64,000 nucleotides of DNA from Saprospiraceae bacterium (GTDB lineage: Bacteria; Bacteroidota; Bacteroidia; Chitinophagales; Saprospiraceae), in NCBI GenBank assembly GCA_016719855.1, contig JADJYH010000004.1, positions 233,061 through 297,060 of the forward strand. Direction: 5' to 3'. Position numbers and translations under genes: made by a program. Below the pieces are notes generated by a model. That model did not search any database. It was not told where the DNA came from and saw only the letters and a program-made list of their open reading frames with translations. Shown in pieces: positions 47,993 through 58,131 of this stretch. Position 1 is the stretch's first letter; every line of letters starts with the position of its first letter.

Positions 47993-48298
47993 TTAGTGTG
48001 TTAATTCGTCGTCGTCGTGGGGCAAGCTGCCTGCCATGCCCGGTGTGGGGCTGTCAGCGTCGGGGCCTGGCGTACCTTCCGTGATTTCGTTTTTCACGGC
48101 TTGGTCAAGTTCATTGACGGTGCCTCCCAGGGTCAATATGAACATTTCGAAGACCTTCGGGATGTACAATTCCATGGCCTGCCCCATCATGGTCAATATC
48201 TGCAAGGTACCGAGGACGTGCTCCTCGATTTCTGGTGGCGGCGGAAACATCAGCGCATCCTCCTCCATGATTTGCTTGAAACTGTTTGTAGTGCTCAT
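47993..48298 (-). CDS. Small protein downstream of an ECF sigma factor, unknown function
   Basis: 101 residues: MSTTNSFKQIMEEDALMFPP, then PEIEEHVLGTLQILTMMGQA and FEMFILTLGGTV, ending in an acidic tail (SLPHDDDELTH). Not recognised. It begins 28 bp after the sigma gene, so the two probably share a transcript. It could be an anti-sigma or effector, but it lacks an obvious zinc-binding HxxxCxxC and any clear membrane helix. Confidence 0.6.
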   Translation of the reverse strand: MSTTNSFKQIMEEDALMFPPPPEIEEHVLGTLQILTMMGQAMELYIPKVFEMFILTLGGTVNELDQAVKNEITEGTPGPDADSPTPGMAGSLPHDDDELTH

Positions 48299-48326
48299 GA
48301 CTTCACACGATTCGATGGATAATTTT

Positions 48327-48899
48327 TTAATCTCCGGGGAATAGTTCTTCGTATACCATTTTGGCTTTGTGTTTTGCTCGTTTGATTTTCATTTTGATGG
48401 CGCTCTCGGTCTTGTCCAGCATGTTCGCTATCTCCTTTATTTGCAGGTCATCCTGGTACTTCATCAATAGTATGGCCTTGTCGCCAATGGGGATATTCTC
48501 CAGCACCACCCTCAGGCGGTCGGACTGCATGGTCAAAAGCGCCTCGTCGTGCACGTCGTCAACCATATCTGGGAGGCGTTCCATGTCGTCGGAGAAAATG
48601 TTTCCAGTCTTTTTCTTCTTTCGAATAACATCAATGCAATAGTTGTAGGTGATGGAATACACCCAGGTCGAAAACTTGGCCTGCTCGGCGAACTGGCCGA
48701 GGTTCAAGAAAATCTTCATGAAAATGTCCTGTGCTGCGTCCCTCGCCAAATGCTCCTCTTTCAGCAGCGAAATACATTTGCTGTACACTTTACCAGAGTA
48801 CCTCCGGTAAAGCGCGGTAAAATGGCTTGCGTCTTTCGTTGCAAGGTATCTCCTTATCAAGTCTATGTCCTGTTCCTTGGAAATGTCTTCTGTTCCCAT
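48327..48899 (-). CDS. ECF-type RNA polymerase sigma factor
   Basis: 190 residues, intact. Region 2 (about 24-95): FTALYRRYSGKVYSKCISLL, ARDAAQDIFMKIF, FSTWVYSITYNYCIDVIRKK. Region 4 (about 130-185): LENIPIGDKAILLMKYQDDL, IKEIANMLDKTESAIKMKIK. It would redirect RNA polymerase, probably to its own and other envelope or stress genes. It is followed by the 101-residue small protein, a common arrangement for sigma factors with their regulators. Confidence 0.93.
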   Translation of the reverse strand: MGTEDISKEQDIDLIRRYLATKDASHFTALYRRYSGKVYSKCISLLKEEHLARDAAQDIFMKIFLNLGQFAEQAKFSTWVYSITYNYCIDVIRKKKKTGNIFSDDMERLPDMVDDVHDEALLTMQSDRLRVVLENIPIGDKAILLMKYQDDLQIKEIANMLDKTESAIKMKIKRAKHKAKMVYEELFPGD

Positions 48900-49542
48900 T
48901 AAACTGGCAAGTGCAATTTTCCTACGGCACGAATCTTTAAATAATTAACGACTCGCTACCTAAAAGATTGGTTTTCAATTGATTACTCCAAAGCCGCTTT
49001 CGAAAAGTTTGCACGAAAATAGGAAAATTACCACTTCTGGCGGGTGATTTATGTTTTCTGACGTGAAACCGATAGGGCGGGTACGTTTTTTTGAAATATT
49101 TTCTTGCAGCAGAAAAAAGAAGTAGAGTGGACTGTCCAAATGGCAAAAAAAAGAGGTAGCGCTCTTGCAGCACCACCTCAGCCCTAACCAAATAAAACCA
49201 AATTATTTATCTTCGATTCGCCAAAGCAGGAATGGCCTTGGTTGAATTTTTTAGCTTGGTGTAAAAACTACTCTTAGTTTCTAAGCGCTAAGGTAAAATG
49301 ATTTTAAATAAACAAGCAAGACTTTGCCTGATTTTTTTTTAAAAAAAAGATAATTTCTGTGGCTAGAAACGAAAACTGCCCCAAAAACAGTGAAACAAAA
49401 CCCAAAAGGCAGTTTAATTTTTTGAAGAAACCCAAATGAGGCATTTATTATTCCGAAGTTTGGCTTTGAAATAATATCAAAAAAAATCTTTTATCATTCA
49501 AAAAAAATAAAAATCCTACTGGGTTTTTCAAAAAAATAAAAA
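48900..49542. other. Gene-free, AT-rich spacer of about 640 bp
   Basis: No coding frame of note. AAACTGCC (about 49373) and GGCAGTTT (about 49410) with a T-rich tail may form a terminator on the plus strand. The rest is homopolymer-rich spacer leading to the peptidase gene. Confidence 0.4.
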
Positions 49543-50949
49543 ATGAGCAGACAAGTCCTAAATCGCTGGATTTACCTTTTTCTTAGTGTATTGCCTACGA
49601 TTAGCCTTTTTTCACAAGCCAAAACGAACAACAACGAGGATGCCCTTTTCATCCGCCAAATCCACGACGTGGCGCTGACCGAAGGCCGCTGCTACCCTTG
49701 GCTCCACCATTTGACAAAAAAAATTGGCGCAAGGCTGGCTGGCTCCCCACAAGCCGCCGCCGCTGTTGAGTACACTTTTCAGATGCTCGACACGCTCGGC
49801 CTCGACTCCGTCTGGCTGCAGCCCTGCACCGTGCCGCATTGGGTTCGAGGCGAGCAAGAGGTTGTGCGCATTGCCCAATCGGACATGGGCACGGTGGAAC
49901 TACGGGCACTGGCGCTCGGCAATTCGGTCGGCACCGGCGAGGCGGGAATCTCGGCGGAGGTGATAGGCGTGATGGGCATTGACGAGCTTGAAAAACTCGG
50001 CGAGGCCAAGCTCAAAGGCAAAATTGTCTTCTTCAACCGCCCGTTCGATGCCACCAAGCTCAATACTTTCGAGGCTTACGGAGGTGCCGTTGACCAGCGA
50101 GCCTACGGAGCTTCGGAGGCAGCCAAGTTCGGAGCCATCGGTGTGCTGGTTCGCTCCATGGCCTCTGGTCTGAACGATGACCCACACACCGGCGGCCTCG
50201 TTTACAAGGACGGACTGCCGAAAATTCCTGCCTGCGCCATCTCCACCAACGACGCCGAACTGCTCGGCAAGCTTTTGGAAAAAAGCCTCGTGAAAGTGTA
50301 CATGCGCACCGCCTGTCAGCAGCTTTCCGAAAAAGCATCCTTCAACGTGATCGGTGAAATACGTGGCAGCGAGTACCCGGAAGAAATCATCGTGGTGGGC
50401 GGCCACCTCGACTCCTGGGACGTTGGCGAGGGCGCACACGACGACGGAGCTGGCTGCGTGCAATCCATGGACATTTTACAGGTATTTAAACGGCTGAATT
50501 ACAAGCCAAAGCGCACCATCCGCTGCGTACTTTTTATGAATGAGGAAAACGGCCTACGGGGTGGCACGGCCTACGCCGACGAGGCCAAGCGCAAGGGCGA
50601 GCACCACGTGGCTGCCATCGAAAGCGACCGGGGAGGCTTTGTGCCGAGGGGGTTTACCGTGGACGGCGAAGCAGCTGTTTTTGCCGAAAAATTTCCGCTC
50701 ATGCAGCCGTGGCATTCTGTGCTTGAACCCTATGGACTGCACATCAAGAAAGGCGGTGGCGGTGCCGATATTTCACCTTTAAAACCGCAGGGCGTTTTGC
50801 TAATTGGTTTTGAGCCAGATTCGCAACGCTATTTCGACTTCCACCACACCGAAGTGGACGTTTTCGAGTCGGTGAACAAGCGAGAGCTGGAATTGGGCAC
50901 TGCCGCCATGGCCAGCCTCATTTTTTTGATGGATAAATACGGATTGTAA
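49543..50949 (+). CDS. Secreted M28-family zinc aminopeptidase with PA domain
   Basis: 468 residues. Signal peptide (RWIYLFLSVLPTISLFSQA, about 1-25), a protease-associated domain (about 130-250), then the M28 catalytic core. Zinc ligands and catalytic residues are visible: H and D in VVGGHLDSWD, D in HDDGAG, E and E in MNEENGLRGG, D in ESDRGG, and H in DFHHTEVD. It would remove N-terminal amino acids from peptides in the periplasm or outside the cell. The frame is intact. Confidence 0.95.
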   Translation: MSRQVLNRWIYLFLSVLPTISLFSQAKTNNNEDALFIRQIHDVALTEGRCYPWLHHLTKKIGARLAGSPQAAAAVEYTFQMLDTLGLDSVWLQPCTVPHWVRGEQEVVRIAQSDMGTVELRALALGNSVGTGEAGISAEVIGVMGIDELEKLGEAKLKGKIVFFNRPFDATKLNTFEAYGGAVDQRAYGASEAAKFGAIGVLVRSMASGLNDDPHTGGLVYKDGLPKIPACAISTNDAELLGKLLEKSLVKVYMRTACQQLSEKASFNVIGEIRGSEYPEEIIVVGGHLDSWDVGEGAHDDGAGCVQSMDILQVFKRLNYKPKRTIRCVLFMNEENGLRGGTAYADEAKRKGEHHVAAIESDRGGFVPRGFTVDGEAAVFAEKFPLMQPWHSVLEPYGLHIKKGGGGADISPLKPQGVLLIGFEPDSQRYFDFHHTEVDVFESVNKRELELGTAAMASLIFLMDKYGL

Positions 50950-50972
50950 AGGGATTAAATGTCTGAGTTGCA

Positions 50973-51003
50973 TTTGCTCCCCCGTTTTTTCGTACTACCT
51001 TTG
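50973..51003 (+). promoter_or_regulatory. Promoter of carB
   Basis: TTTG (50973-50976), a 19-bp spacer and TACCTTTG (50996-51003) match the Bacteroidota consensus exactly. The carB ATG is about 90 bp downstream, leaving a leader that contains the GAAGTC...GACTTCC-type inverted words near 51030-51060. Confidence 0.65.
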
Positions 51004-51093
51004 CGCCCCGGAACGAAGTAAGACCAGACTTCCCATTCGCCAGTAGGTCGAATCGGAAGTCTTTTTTTAAAAAAGCAAACCGAACTGCATCAC

Positions 51094-53914
51094 ATGCCAA
51101 AAGATACTTCCATCAAGTCAGTCCTCATTATTGGTTCCGGTCCCATCATCATCGGGCAAGCCTGCGAGTTCGACTACTCTGGCACACAAGCCAGCCGCTC
51201 GCTGCGTGAGGAGGGCATCGAAGTCACCCTCATCAACTCCAACCCGGCCACCATCATGACCGACCCGGTCACCGCCGACCACGTCTATCTGCTGCCACTG
51301 ACGGTAGAGAGCATCGAGCAGATTTTACAGGAACGGCAAATAGACGCCGTACTGCCCACCATGGGCGGCCAAACGGCGCTCAACCTCGCCATTGAGGCCG
51401 ACAAAATGGGCATCTGGCAGCGCTACAATTGCCGGATGATTGGCGTGGACATTGACGCCATAGAACTGACGGAAAACCGGGAGGCGTTCCGCCTGCACAT
51501 GATTCAGCAAGGGTTGGGTGTGGCGCCATCGAAGATTGCAAACTCGTTTTTGGAGGGAAAAGAGGCGGCGCAGGAAATCGGTTTCCCGCTCGTGATTCGC
51601 CCATCGTACACTTGGGCGGCTCCGGTGCGGCCCTTCGTTCATCGGGAGGAGGAGTTCGACGAACTGCTGCGGCGGGGGCTTTCCATGTCGCCAACGCACG
51701 AGGTTTTGGTGGAAAAAGCAGTACTCGGATGGAAAGAATTTGAGCTAGAATTGTTGCGGGACTCAAACGACAACGTGGTCATCATCTGCGTGGTGGAAAA
51801 CCTCGACCCGATGGGCATCCACACGGGCGACAGCATCACCGTGGCACCAGCCATGACCCTGAGCGACACGAGTTACCAGAACATGCGGAACCAGGCCATC
51901 CAAGCCATGCGCTCGCTCGGCAATTTTGCTGGAGGCTGCAATATCCAGTTTGCACAAAACCCGGAGAACGAGGAACTTATCGTCATCGAAATCAACCCAC
52001 GGGTGAGCCGCTCCTCGGCGCTGGCGAGCAAGGCGACGGGTTATCCCATCGCCAAGATTGCCGCCAAACTGGCCATTGGCTACCATTTGGACGAACTGAA
52101 AAACCAAATTACAAAGAGCACCAGCGCCTTTTTTGAGCCGACGCTGGACTATGTGATTGTAAAAATACCACGCTGGAACTTCGCCAAGTTCCCCGGTGCC
52201 GATACTCGCCTCGGCCTCCAGATGAAGTCGGTCGGCGAGGTGATGGCTATTGGCCGCAACTTTCTTGAAGCATTGCAAAAAGCCTGTCAGAGTTTGGAAA
52301 ACGGGCGCATGGGACTCGGCGCCGACATCAAGGAATGGGTGCGCACTGAGGACATCATGAAGCGGCTGGAGGAGGCCAGCGAAGACCGAATTTTTAGGTT
52401 AAAAGATGCGCTGCGGCTGGGTGTGCCGGAGAAATCCATCCACAAAATCACGAAGATAGACCCCTGGTTTATCAAGCAAATCAAGCGGCTGGTGGACATG
52501 GAGCACGAGCTGATGCGCTACAACGTGCCGGATGATATCCCCGAAAAATTCTTCCGGGAACTGAAGGAGGTCGGCTACTCCGACGCCCAAATCGCTTGGC
52601 TGATGCGGGTGAAGGAGGAGGACGTGACACAAGGCCCGCAAGAAGCAAAACATCCGCCGTACCTATAAAATGGTGGACACCTGCGCTGCCGAGTTCGAGG
52701 CGCAGACACCCTATTTTTACTCCACTTTTGACAAAGAAAACGAGAGCATACCGACCGAGGGTAAAAAGAAGGTCATCGTGCTCGGCTCCGGCCCTAATCG
52801 CATCGGGCAGGGCATCGAGTTCGACTACTGTTGCGTACACGGCCTGATGGCCATCAAGGAAGTCGGCTACGAGGCCATCATGGTCAACTGCAACCCGGAG
52901 ACCGTCTCCACCGACTTCGACATGGCGGACAAGCTCTACTTCGAGCCGGTGTTTTGGGAGCATTTGGAGGAAATCATCGAATTGGAAAAACCGGAGGGCA
53001 TCATCGTGCAGCTTGGTGGACAGACGGCCCTCAAATTGGCGGAGACATTTTACAAAAAAGGCATCCCCATCATCGGCACGAGCTACCCGAACATGGACCT
53101 CGCTGAGGACCGTGGCGCTTTCTCCGACCTGTTGAAAGAATTGGGCATCCCCTACCCGAAATACGGCGTGGCCAGCGACGCCACGGAGGCGCTGCGCGTC
53201 GCCAACGAAATTGCCTACCCCGTACTGGTGCGCCCCAGCTACGTGCTCGGCGGGCAGGACATGCGCATCGTCATCAACGACAAGGAACTGGAGCATCACG
53301 TGCTCTCCATCTTCAAGCATGCGCCCGACAACAAGGTGTTGGTTGACCACTTCCTCGACCGGGCCAAGGAGGCCGAAATTGACTGCATCTGCGACGGCGA
53401 CGAGGTACACGTGATGGGCATCATGGAGCATATCGAGCCAGCAGGCATCCACTCCGGCGACAGCAACGCTGTGTTGCCCACGTATAGCCTCTCCGTCAAC
53501 GTGGTGAACACGATGGTGGAGTACGCAGAGCAATTGGCCAAAGCGCTGAATATCAGGGGATTAATGAACGTCCAATTTGCCATCAAGGACGAAAAAGTGT
53601 ACGTCATCGAGGCCAACCCACGGGCCAGCCGTACCACGCCGTTCATCGCCAAAGCCTACGGCGTTCCCTACCTGAAAATCGCCACGAAGGTGATGCTGGG
53701 CACGCACAAGCTGAAGGATTTCGTCATCAAGCCGCAACCCAAGGGTTATGCCATCAAGGTGCCGGTGTTCTCGTTCAGCAAGTTCCCCGAAGTGAGCAAG
53801 GACCTTGGGCCCGAGATGAAGAGCACAGGTGAAGCCATCCATTTCATCCGGGACTTGAGCGACCCGTTTTTTAGAGAATTGGACAAGAACCGGAACATGT
53901 ATTTGACGCGGTAA
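51094..53914 (+). CDS. carB: Carbamoyl-phosphate synthase large subunit, one frameshift
   Basis: Two halves form one protein of about 940 residues that makes carbamoyl phosphate from glutamine-derived ammonia, bicarbonate and ATP for pyrimidine and arginine synthesis. Half one starts MPKDTSIKSVLIIGSGPIII and has LPTMGGQTALNLA and IRPSYTWAAP. Half two has LGSGPNRIGQGIEFDYCCVH, QLGGQTALKLAE and VRPSYVLGGQDM. A 1-base break near 52630 (a CACAAGG word) separates them. Restoring the frame gives ARKKQNIRRTYKMVDTCAAE, the normal joint. The C-terminal MGS regulatory domain is absent, as in many Bacteroidota. The gene is essential-type, so the break is surely a read error. Confidence 0.93.
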
Positions 53915-53976
53915 AAACGATTTGCCTTGCGGAATTTTGGGAGAATGGATTAACTTTATTGCCTAAAACGTAGATC

Positions 53977-54324
53977 ATGGGTAGTATCACAGAACACAAA
54001 CTCCACCTCATTCAGCAGATTTCGGTCATTGACAATCCCATTGACCTGCAGGCTTTTTTGGAAAAAGAGCTGGAAGAAATCAAGGCCAAGAAACGGAAGC
54101 AGCCTTCAAAAAAGGCAGCAGGAAAGGTCTTGGTGCCTTCACCGCTTTCGGAAGAAGAAAAGAAAATGATGGCGAAGCCAATGCGGAAGAAATTTGACCC
54201 AGAGGCCATGATGAAGGAGCAAGGTTGGACGGGGAAGCACGACAAGGAAAAAATCATGCGGCTAATAAAGGAAATGAACGTCCAAGAGCCTATTGAAGAA
54301 ATGCTCGCCCTGCTTACAAAATGA
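53977..54324 (+). CDS. Antitoxin partner of the third PIN toxin
   Basis: 115 residues: MGSITEHKLHLIQQISVIDN, a Lys-rich basic middle (EIKAKKRKQPSKKAAGKV) and a helical C-terminus (KHDKEKIMRLIKEMNVQE). Its stop codon overlaps the toxin start by 4 bp (ATGA), which implies translational coupling. No known DNA-binding fold is seen. The role is inferred from position. Confidence 0.7.
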   Translation: MGSITEHKLHLIQQISVIDNPIDLQAFLEKELEEIKAKKRKQPSKKAAGKVLVPSPLSEEEKKMMAKPMRKKFDPEAMMKEQGWTGKHDKEKIMRLIKEMNVQEPIEEMLALLTK

Positions 54325-54761
54325 TATACCTATTCGATACAAATATCCTTGTCCATTACATCCGTGAATCATCGGTCATGGCAATCGTTGAGGACAATTT
54401 TGCTCCATTTGACGAAGGTAACCGAACTTGGATTTCAGCAGTTTCGATAGGTGAAATCCGCTCGTTTGCCATGCAAAGCAAATGGAGCCCAAAACGAATT
54501 AACCGTTTGGAAGAACTACTGTCCCAACTGCTTATTTCAGAAGTCAACATCGAAGAACTCCACCACCGCTACGCCGAAATAGACGCCTTCGGCCAAGGCA
54601 AGCACCCTGCCCTCACCTCCGATTTCTCCGCCCGGAACATGGGTAAAAACGACCTCTGGATTGCTGCCACCGCTTCCCTTTTAGAAGGCACCTTGCTGAC
54701 CACCGACAGTGATTTCAACCATTTGGATGGTGTGTTTTTGAAACTCAAAAGATTGAGTTAA
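54321..54761 (+). CDS. PIN-domain ribonuclease toxin (VapC-like)
   Basis: 146 residues starting MIYLFDTNILVHYIRESS, with the first PIN Asp in FDTN. Others: E in VSIGEIRSFA, D in GKNDLWIAATA, and D in LTTDSDFNHLDG. This is the normal VapC layout, likely an RNase. It is co-transcribed with the antitoxin and lies downstream of carB on the same strand. Confidence 0.9.
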   Translation: MIYLFDTNILVHYIRESSVMAIVEDNFAPFDEGNRTWISAVSIGEIRSFAMQSKWSPKRINRLEELLSQLLISEVNIEELHHRYAEIDAFGQGKHPALTSDFSARNMGKNDLWIAATASLLEGTLLTTDSDFNHLDGVFLKLKRLS

Positions 54762-54770
54762 TCTTCATTT

Positions 54771-56098
54771 TCACTCCCCCGAAAACGTCCATTTCACCAT
54801 CTCCTTCAACGTCGCTTTTTTGCCGTACAGCAATACGCCCACCCGGTAAATCCTGCCGGAAAGCCAGACAAAAAATACGGCAGAGCCAGCCAGCACAACC
54901 ATCGAGAGCAGCACCTCCCACAGCGGCGGCTCGAACGCCAACCGGGCGGGCATGATGACGGGCGAAAACAACGGGAAAATGGACATCCACCGCGCCAGCG
55001 AACTGGTCGGGTTCTCGATCACCGGGCTGATGAGGATGATGGACAGGATAATGGGTGCCATCGCTACCATCGAAAGCGATTGGCTCTCGCCCATGTCGTC
55101 GCCCATAGAGGCACCCACGGCAGCGAAAAGCGAGGCGTAAATGAAGTAGCCGCCCACAAAATAGAACAGGAACAGTGGCAAGATGTACCCCCAGTTTTGG
55201 CTGGCAAGTGCCTCAAAAACCTGCCCGGCCTGGGAGGTCATTTCCGCTGAACCGGGCTGCTGCATGGCTCCCATCGGAGGCTGAATCGAAGCTGCGTCCA
55301 TGCCTAAAAGGCGGTGGCCACTGACGACAGCACGAAGGTCATTACCATCCAAATCAGCATTTGCGTCAGCCCGACGGCGCTCACGCCGAGTATCTTTCCC
55401 ATCATCAACTGGAAGGGCTTCACGGAGGAAATGATGACCTCCACGATGCGGTTCGTCTTCTCCTCCATCACCGAGCGCATGATCATTGCTCCGTAAAAAA
55501 TCAGCACGATGTAAATCACGAAGCCGGAGATGAAGCCGATGGCCGTGGCCAATTCGGCGCTGCTTTTTTTGCCCGTTTCCACCAATTGACCTTCTTCGTT
55601 GAAGGCCAGCTCCTCCTGTTCGATGCTGATGGAGGTCTTGAAATTTTTCATCACCTCCTCGTTGTACCCGGCGTCCTTTATCTTTTTGGCCTCCACTTGT
55701 TCGGCCACTTTGTCGGTGACATAGCCCACCACGCTCAACGAAAGCTGCCCTTCGGAAAAATAGCTGAGGCTAATTTTCTCCCCGTTGGTCGGCAGTGCAG
55801 GTATGTACAGCACACCATCGAAACCCATGTTTTTGTAACTGGATTTCAGTACGTCCAGCGGCTCCTGCGAAAGCGTGAAGCTCGTCCTCGCCGACGAGTC
55901 AACTGGTGGCAAGAAGATGCCAGAGTCGTCCTTCACCAACAGCGATTTGCTCTCTTTTCCCGCAAACAGCGCCACCAACACCGGAATGGTGAACAGTGCC
56001 ACGAAAATGATGGGTGACAGCAGCGTGATGAGGATGAAGCTCTTTTTTTTCACCCTCGTCAGGTATTCCCGTTGAACGATAAGCCAAAGTTTATCCAT
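54771..56098 (-). CDS. ABC-2 type transporter permease (NatB-like), one frameshift
   Basis: About 442 residues. First part: MDKLWLIVQREYLTRVKKKS, a membrane helix (ITLLSPIIFVALFTIPVLVA), a large periplasmic domain and helix FISGFVIYIVLIFYGAMI. After a break near 55308 the second part has helices YILPLFLFYFVGGYFIYASL and IILSIILISPVI and ends KEMVKWTFSGE. This 6-helix layout with an external domain between helices 1 and 2 is that of NatB-type permeases, which export sodium or other substrates. It is just downstream of its ATPase partner, with 33 bp between them. Confidence 0.85.
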
Positions 56099-56131
56099 GA
56101 TTTTTTCAAGTAAAAAGTAAAAAGGAGAAAG

Positions 56132-57049
56132 TCAAAAGTTGCCAACTGTCTCGTTCACCCGTCGGATGAAAATCTCGTTGATGCTCGGTAGTATCTCGTT
56201 GAATGAACGGATTTGGACGCCTTGTCCGATGAGGTAGCGCAGGATGTCGTTCGTGCTCCCGCCCTCAGCCACCTGCACCGTCATTCGGTGGTTTTCGTTG
56301 CTTTTTAGGGTAAAAATGCGGCTTGCATCTGGCAGGTTTTCAGGGGACAAACCCTCGTACTCGATGCTAAAAAGGTTTTCCTTGAAGCGCTGTTTTATAT
56401 CTATTACCCGACCTTCCAGCACGTTTCGCCCCTTGTTGATGAGCACGATATGGTCGCACATCTCCTCCACCTGTTCCATGCGGTGCGTGGAGAAAATGAT
56501 GCTCGTGCCGTTCCGTGCCAATTCCCGGATTTCCGCCTCGATGAGGTTGGCGTTGATGGGGTCGAGGCCGCTGAACGGCTCGTCGAGGATGAGCAGCTTG
56601 GGCTTGTGCAGCACCGTGGCGATGAATTGTACCTTCTGCTGCATGCCCTTGGAGAGTTCGTCCACTTTTTTGTCCCACCAGTCCAGGATGTCGAATCGCT
56701 TGAACCAGTAGGCAAGCGCTTCTTTGGCTTGGACAGCGGAGAGTCCCTTGAGGCGGGCGAGGTAGGTGAGTTGCTCGCCGACCTTCATTTTCTTGTAGAG
56801 GCCACGTTCTTCGGGCATGTAGCCGATTTGCTCCGGGTGGCGGCTGTTGAGCGGCTCGCCGTCCAGCCAGATTTGCCCGCTGTCGGCACGGGTGATGTTG
56901 GTGATGATGCGGATGAGCGAGGTTTTGCCAGCGCCGTTTGGCCCCAACATGCCGAACACCACGCCTTTTGGGATGTCGAAAGTTACATCGTCAACGGCCC
57001 GGAAATCGCCGTAGGATTTGACCACATGTTCAAGTCGGAGGATATTCAT
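56132..57049 (-). CDS. ABC transporter ATP-binding protein (NatA-like)
   Basis: 305 residues. Walker A GPNGAGKT, Q-loop IGYMPEERGLYKK, signature LSKGMQQKV, Walker B LLILDEPFSGLD and H-loop FSTHRMEQVE are all present. A C-terminal extension (about 220-305) binds the permease. It energises the downstream ABC-2 permease. The pair forms an exporter unit, and the frame is intact. Confidence 0.95.
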   Translation of the reverse strand: MNILRLEHVVKSYGDFRAVDDVTFDIPKGVVFGMLGPNGAGKTSLIRIITNITRADSGQIWLDGEPLNSRHPEQIGYMPEERGLYKKMKVGEQLTYLARLKGLSAVQAKEALAYWFKRFDILDWWDKKVDELSKGMQQKVQFIATVLHKPKLLILDEPFSGLDPINANLIEAEIRELARNGTSIIFSTHRMEQVEEMCDHIVLINKGRNVLEGRVIDIKQRFKENLFSIEYEGLSPENLPDASRIFTLKSNENHRMTVQVAEGGSTNDILRYLIGQGVQIRSFNEILPSINEIFIRRVNETVGNF

Positions 57050-57255
57050 GTCTTGATATTATTGCGGGGGCAAGGTAGGTTTTTCGACAAAACGGACAGG
57101 CACGTTATTCTATCTGGGATAGATTTTTTTCGATAAAGATGCCTATCGGCTTCGTTTCGCCATTTTCAGAAACCTGATTTTTGGGAAAAAATGGCGGGCG
57201 GGGCAGGGGCGTTGAGCGTAGCTTGGCGATATTGTTTCACTAAAATATTGAGGTT

Positions 57256-57950
57256 ATGAAAAAGAAAATTACCACTGTATTAAATGTTGCACTGCTATTT
57301 GTCTCAACTTTCGTTCTTCACAAACCAAACACACCATCGGTGGAAAAGTGCTGGATGAAAAGGGCGAGCCGCTGCCTTTTGCCACTATGCTTCTAAGCAA
57401 TGGAAATGGAGCTGAGGCTGACTTTGACGGCATTTTTCGATTGAAATACCTGCGGATGAAGAAGCATAAAGATGACGGCTTCTTCACTGGCCATCAATCA
57501 GAAACAATACTATGGCGAATGAAGACTGGAAAACCAATAAACTTTAAGTTAAAAGCAGGGATTGAACTAGGACAGTTGAAGTTGTTTACAAAATGGACTA
57601 ATCAAACAAGATCAGAACTTGCTGCTGCCAATTGATACGAAAGGATGAACCCTTCATGGAAAATTGAAATTGAACTTTTAAATTTAAAGAAACTTGAAGT
57701 TTACCCCAACCCCTTCATCTCCACCATCAACCTCGAAATGGAAGTGCCAACGCCCCAAAACTACCTGTTCCACCTCTACAACGAAGCTGGCGAGCTCGTT
57801 TTCGCCGAAAGCCGGGAACTGGAGGCAGGCTCGCAAAACTTCCAGCTCGACCTCGTGCAGCGGCACTTGCCAGAAGGTGCTTATTTCCTTCGCATCTCCG
57901 ATGATGCCGGGGAGATTCGGACGAAGCGGCTCGTAAAAGTCAGCCCGTAG
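57256..57950 (+). pseudogene. Remnant of a T9SS-secreted protein (signal peptide, CarboxypepD_reg piece, sorting domain)
   Basis: An N-terminal signal (MKKKITTVLNVALLFVSTF, 57256) runs, after a frame break near 57330, into GGKVLDEKGEPLPFATMLLS, then GAEADFDGIFRLK, a carboxypeptidase-regulatory-like domain start. The frame stops at 57633-57635. A second frame (57645-57950) carries EVYPNPFISTINLEMEVP, then GEIRTKRLVKVSP, a C-terminal T9SS sorting domain. The middle of a once longer secreted protein seems lost. A strong terminator follows. A short functional protein cannot be ruled out. Confidence 0.6.
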
Positions 57951-57978
57951 CTCAGTCCACCAGACCGCTCTTCATCAA

Positions 57979-58017
57979 GCGGGGCGCTCCCATTGCGGAG
58001 CGCCCCGCTTCTTTTTT
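57979..58017 (+). terminator. Rho-independent terminator
   Basis: GCGGGGCGCTCC pairs perfectly with GGAGCGCCCCGC across CATTGC (57979-58008), then TTCTTTTTT. It ends the T9SS remnant transcript. Confidence 0.92.
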
Positions 58018-58131
58018 GCCCAAAATAAATAAGGCGTTTTTTGAAAAACACCCTACTTTAACGCCCTCAATCGCCCCTCCACCCCCACTGGGGCATGGGG
58101 CATTTCCACTAATCAAAAACTATCGGTAATC

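Noticed and set aside
51094..53914. Two separate genes for the halves of carbamoyl-phosphate synthase
   Set aside because: Split carB exists in some organisms, but here the joint is restored by one base and the normal linker sequence appears, so a single frameshifted gene is simpler.
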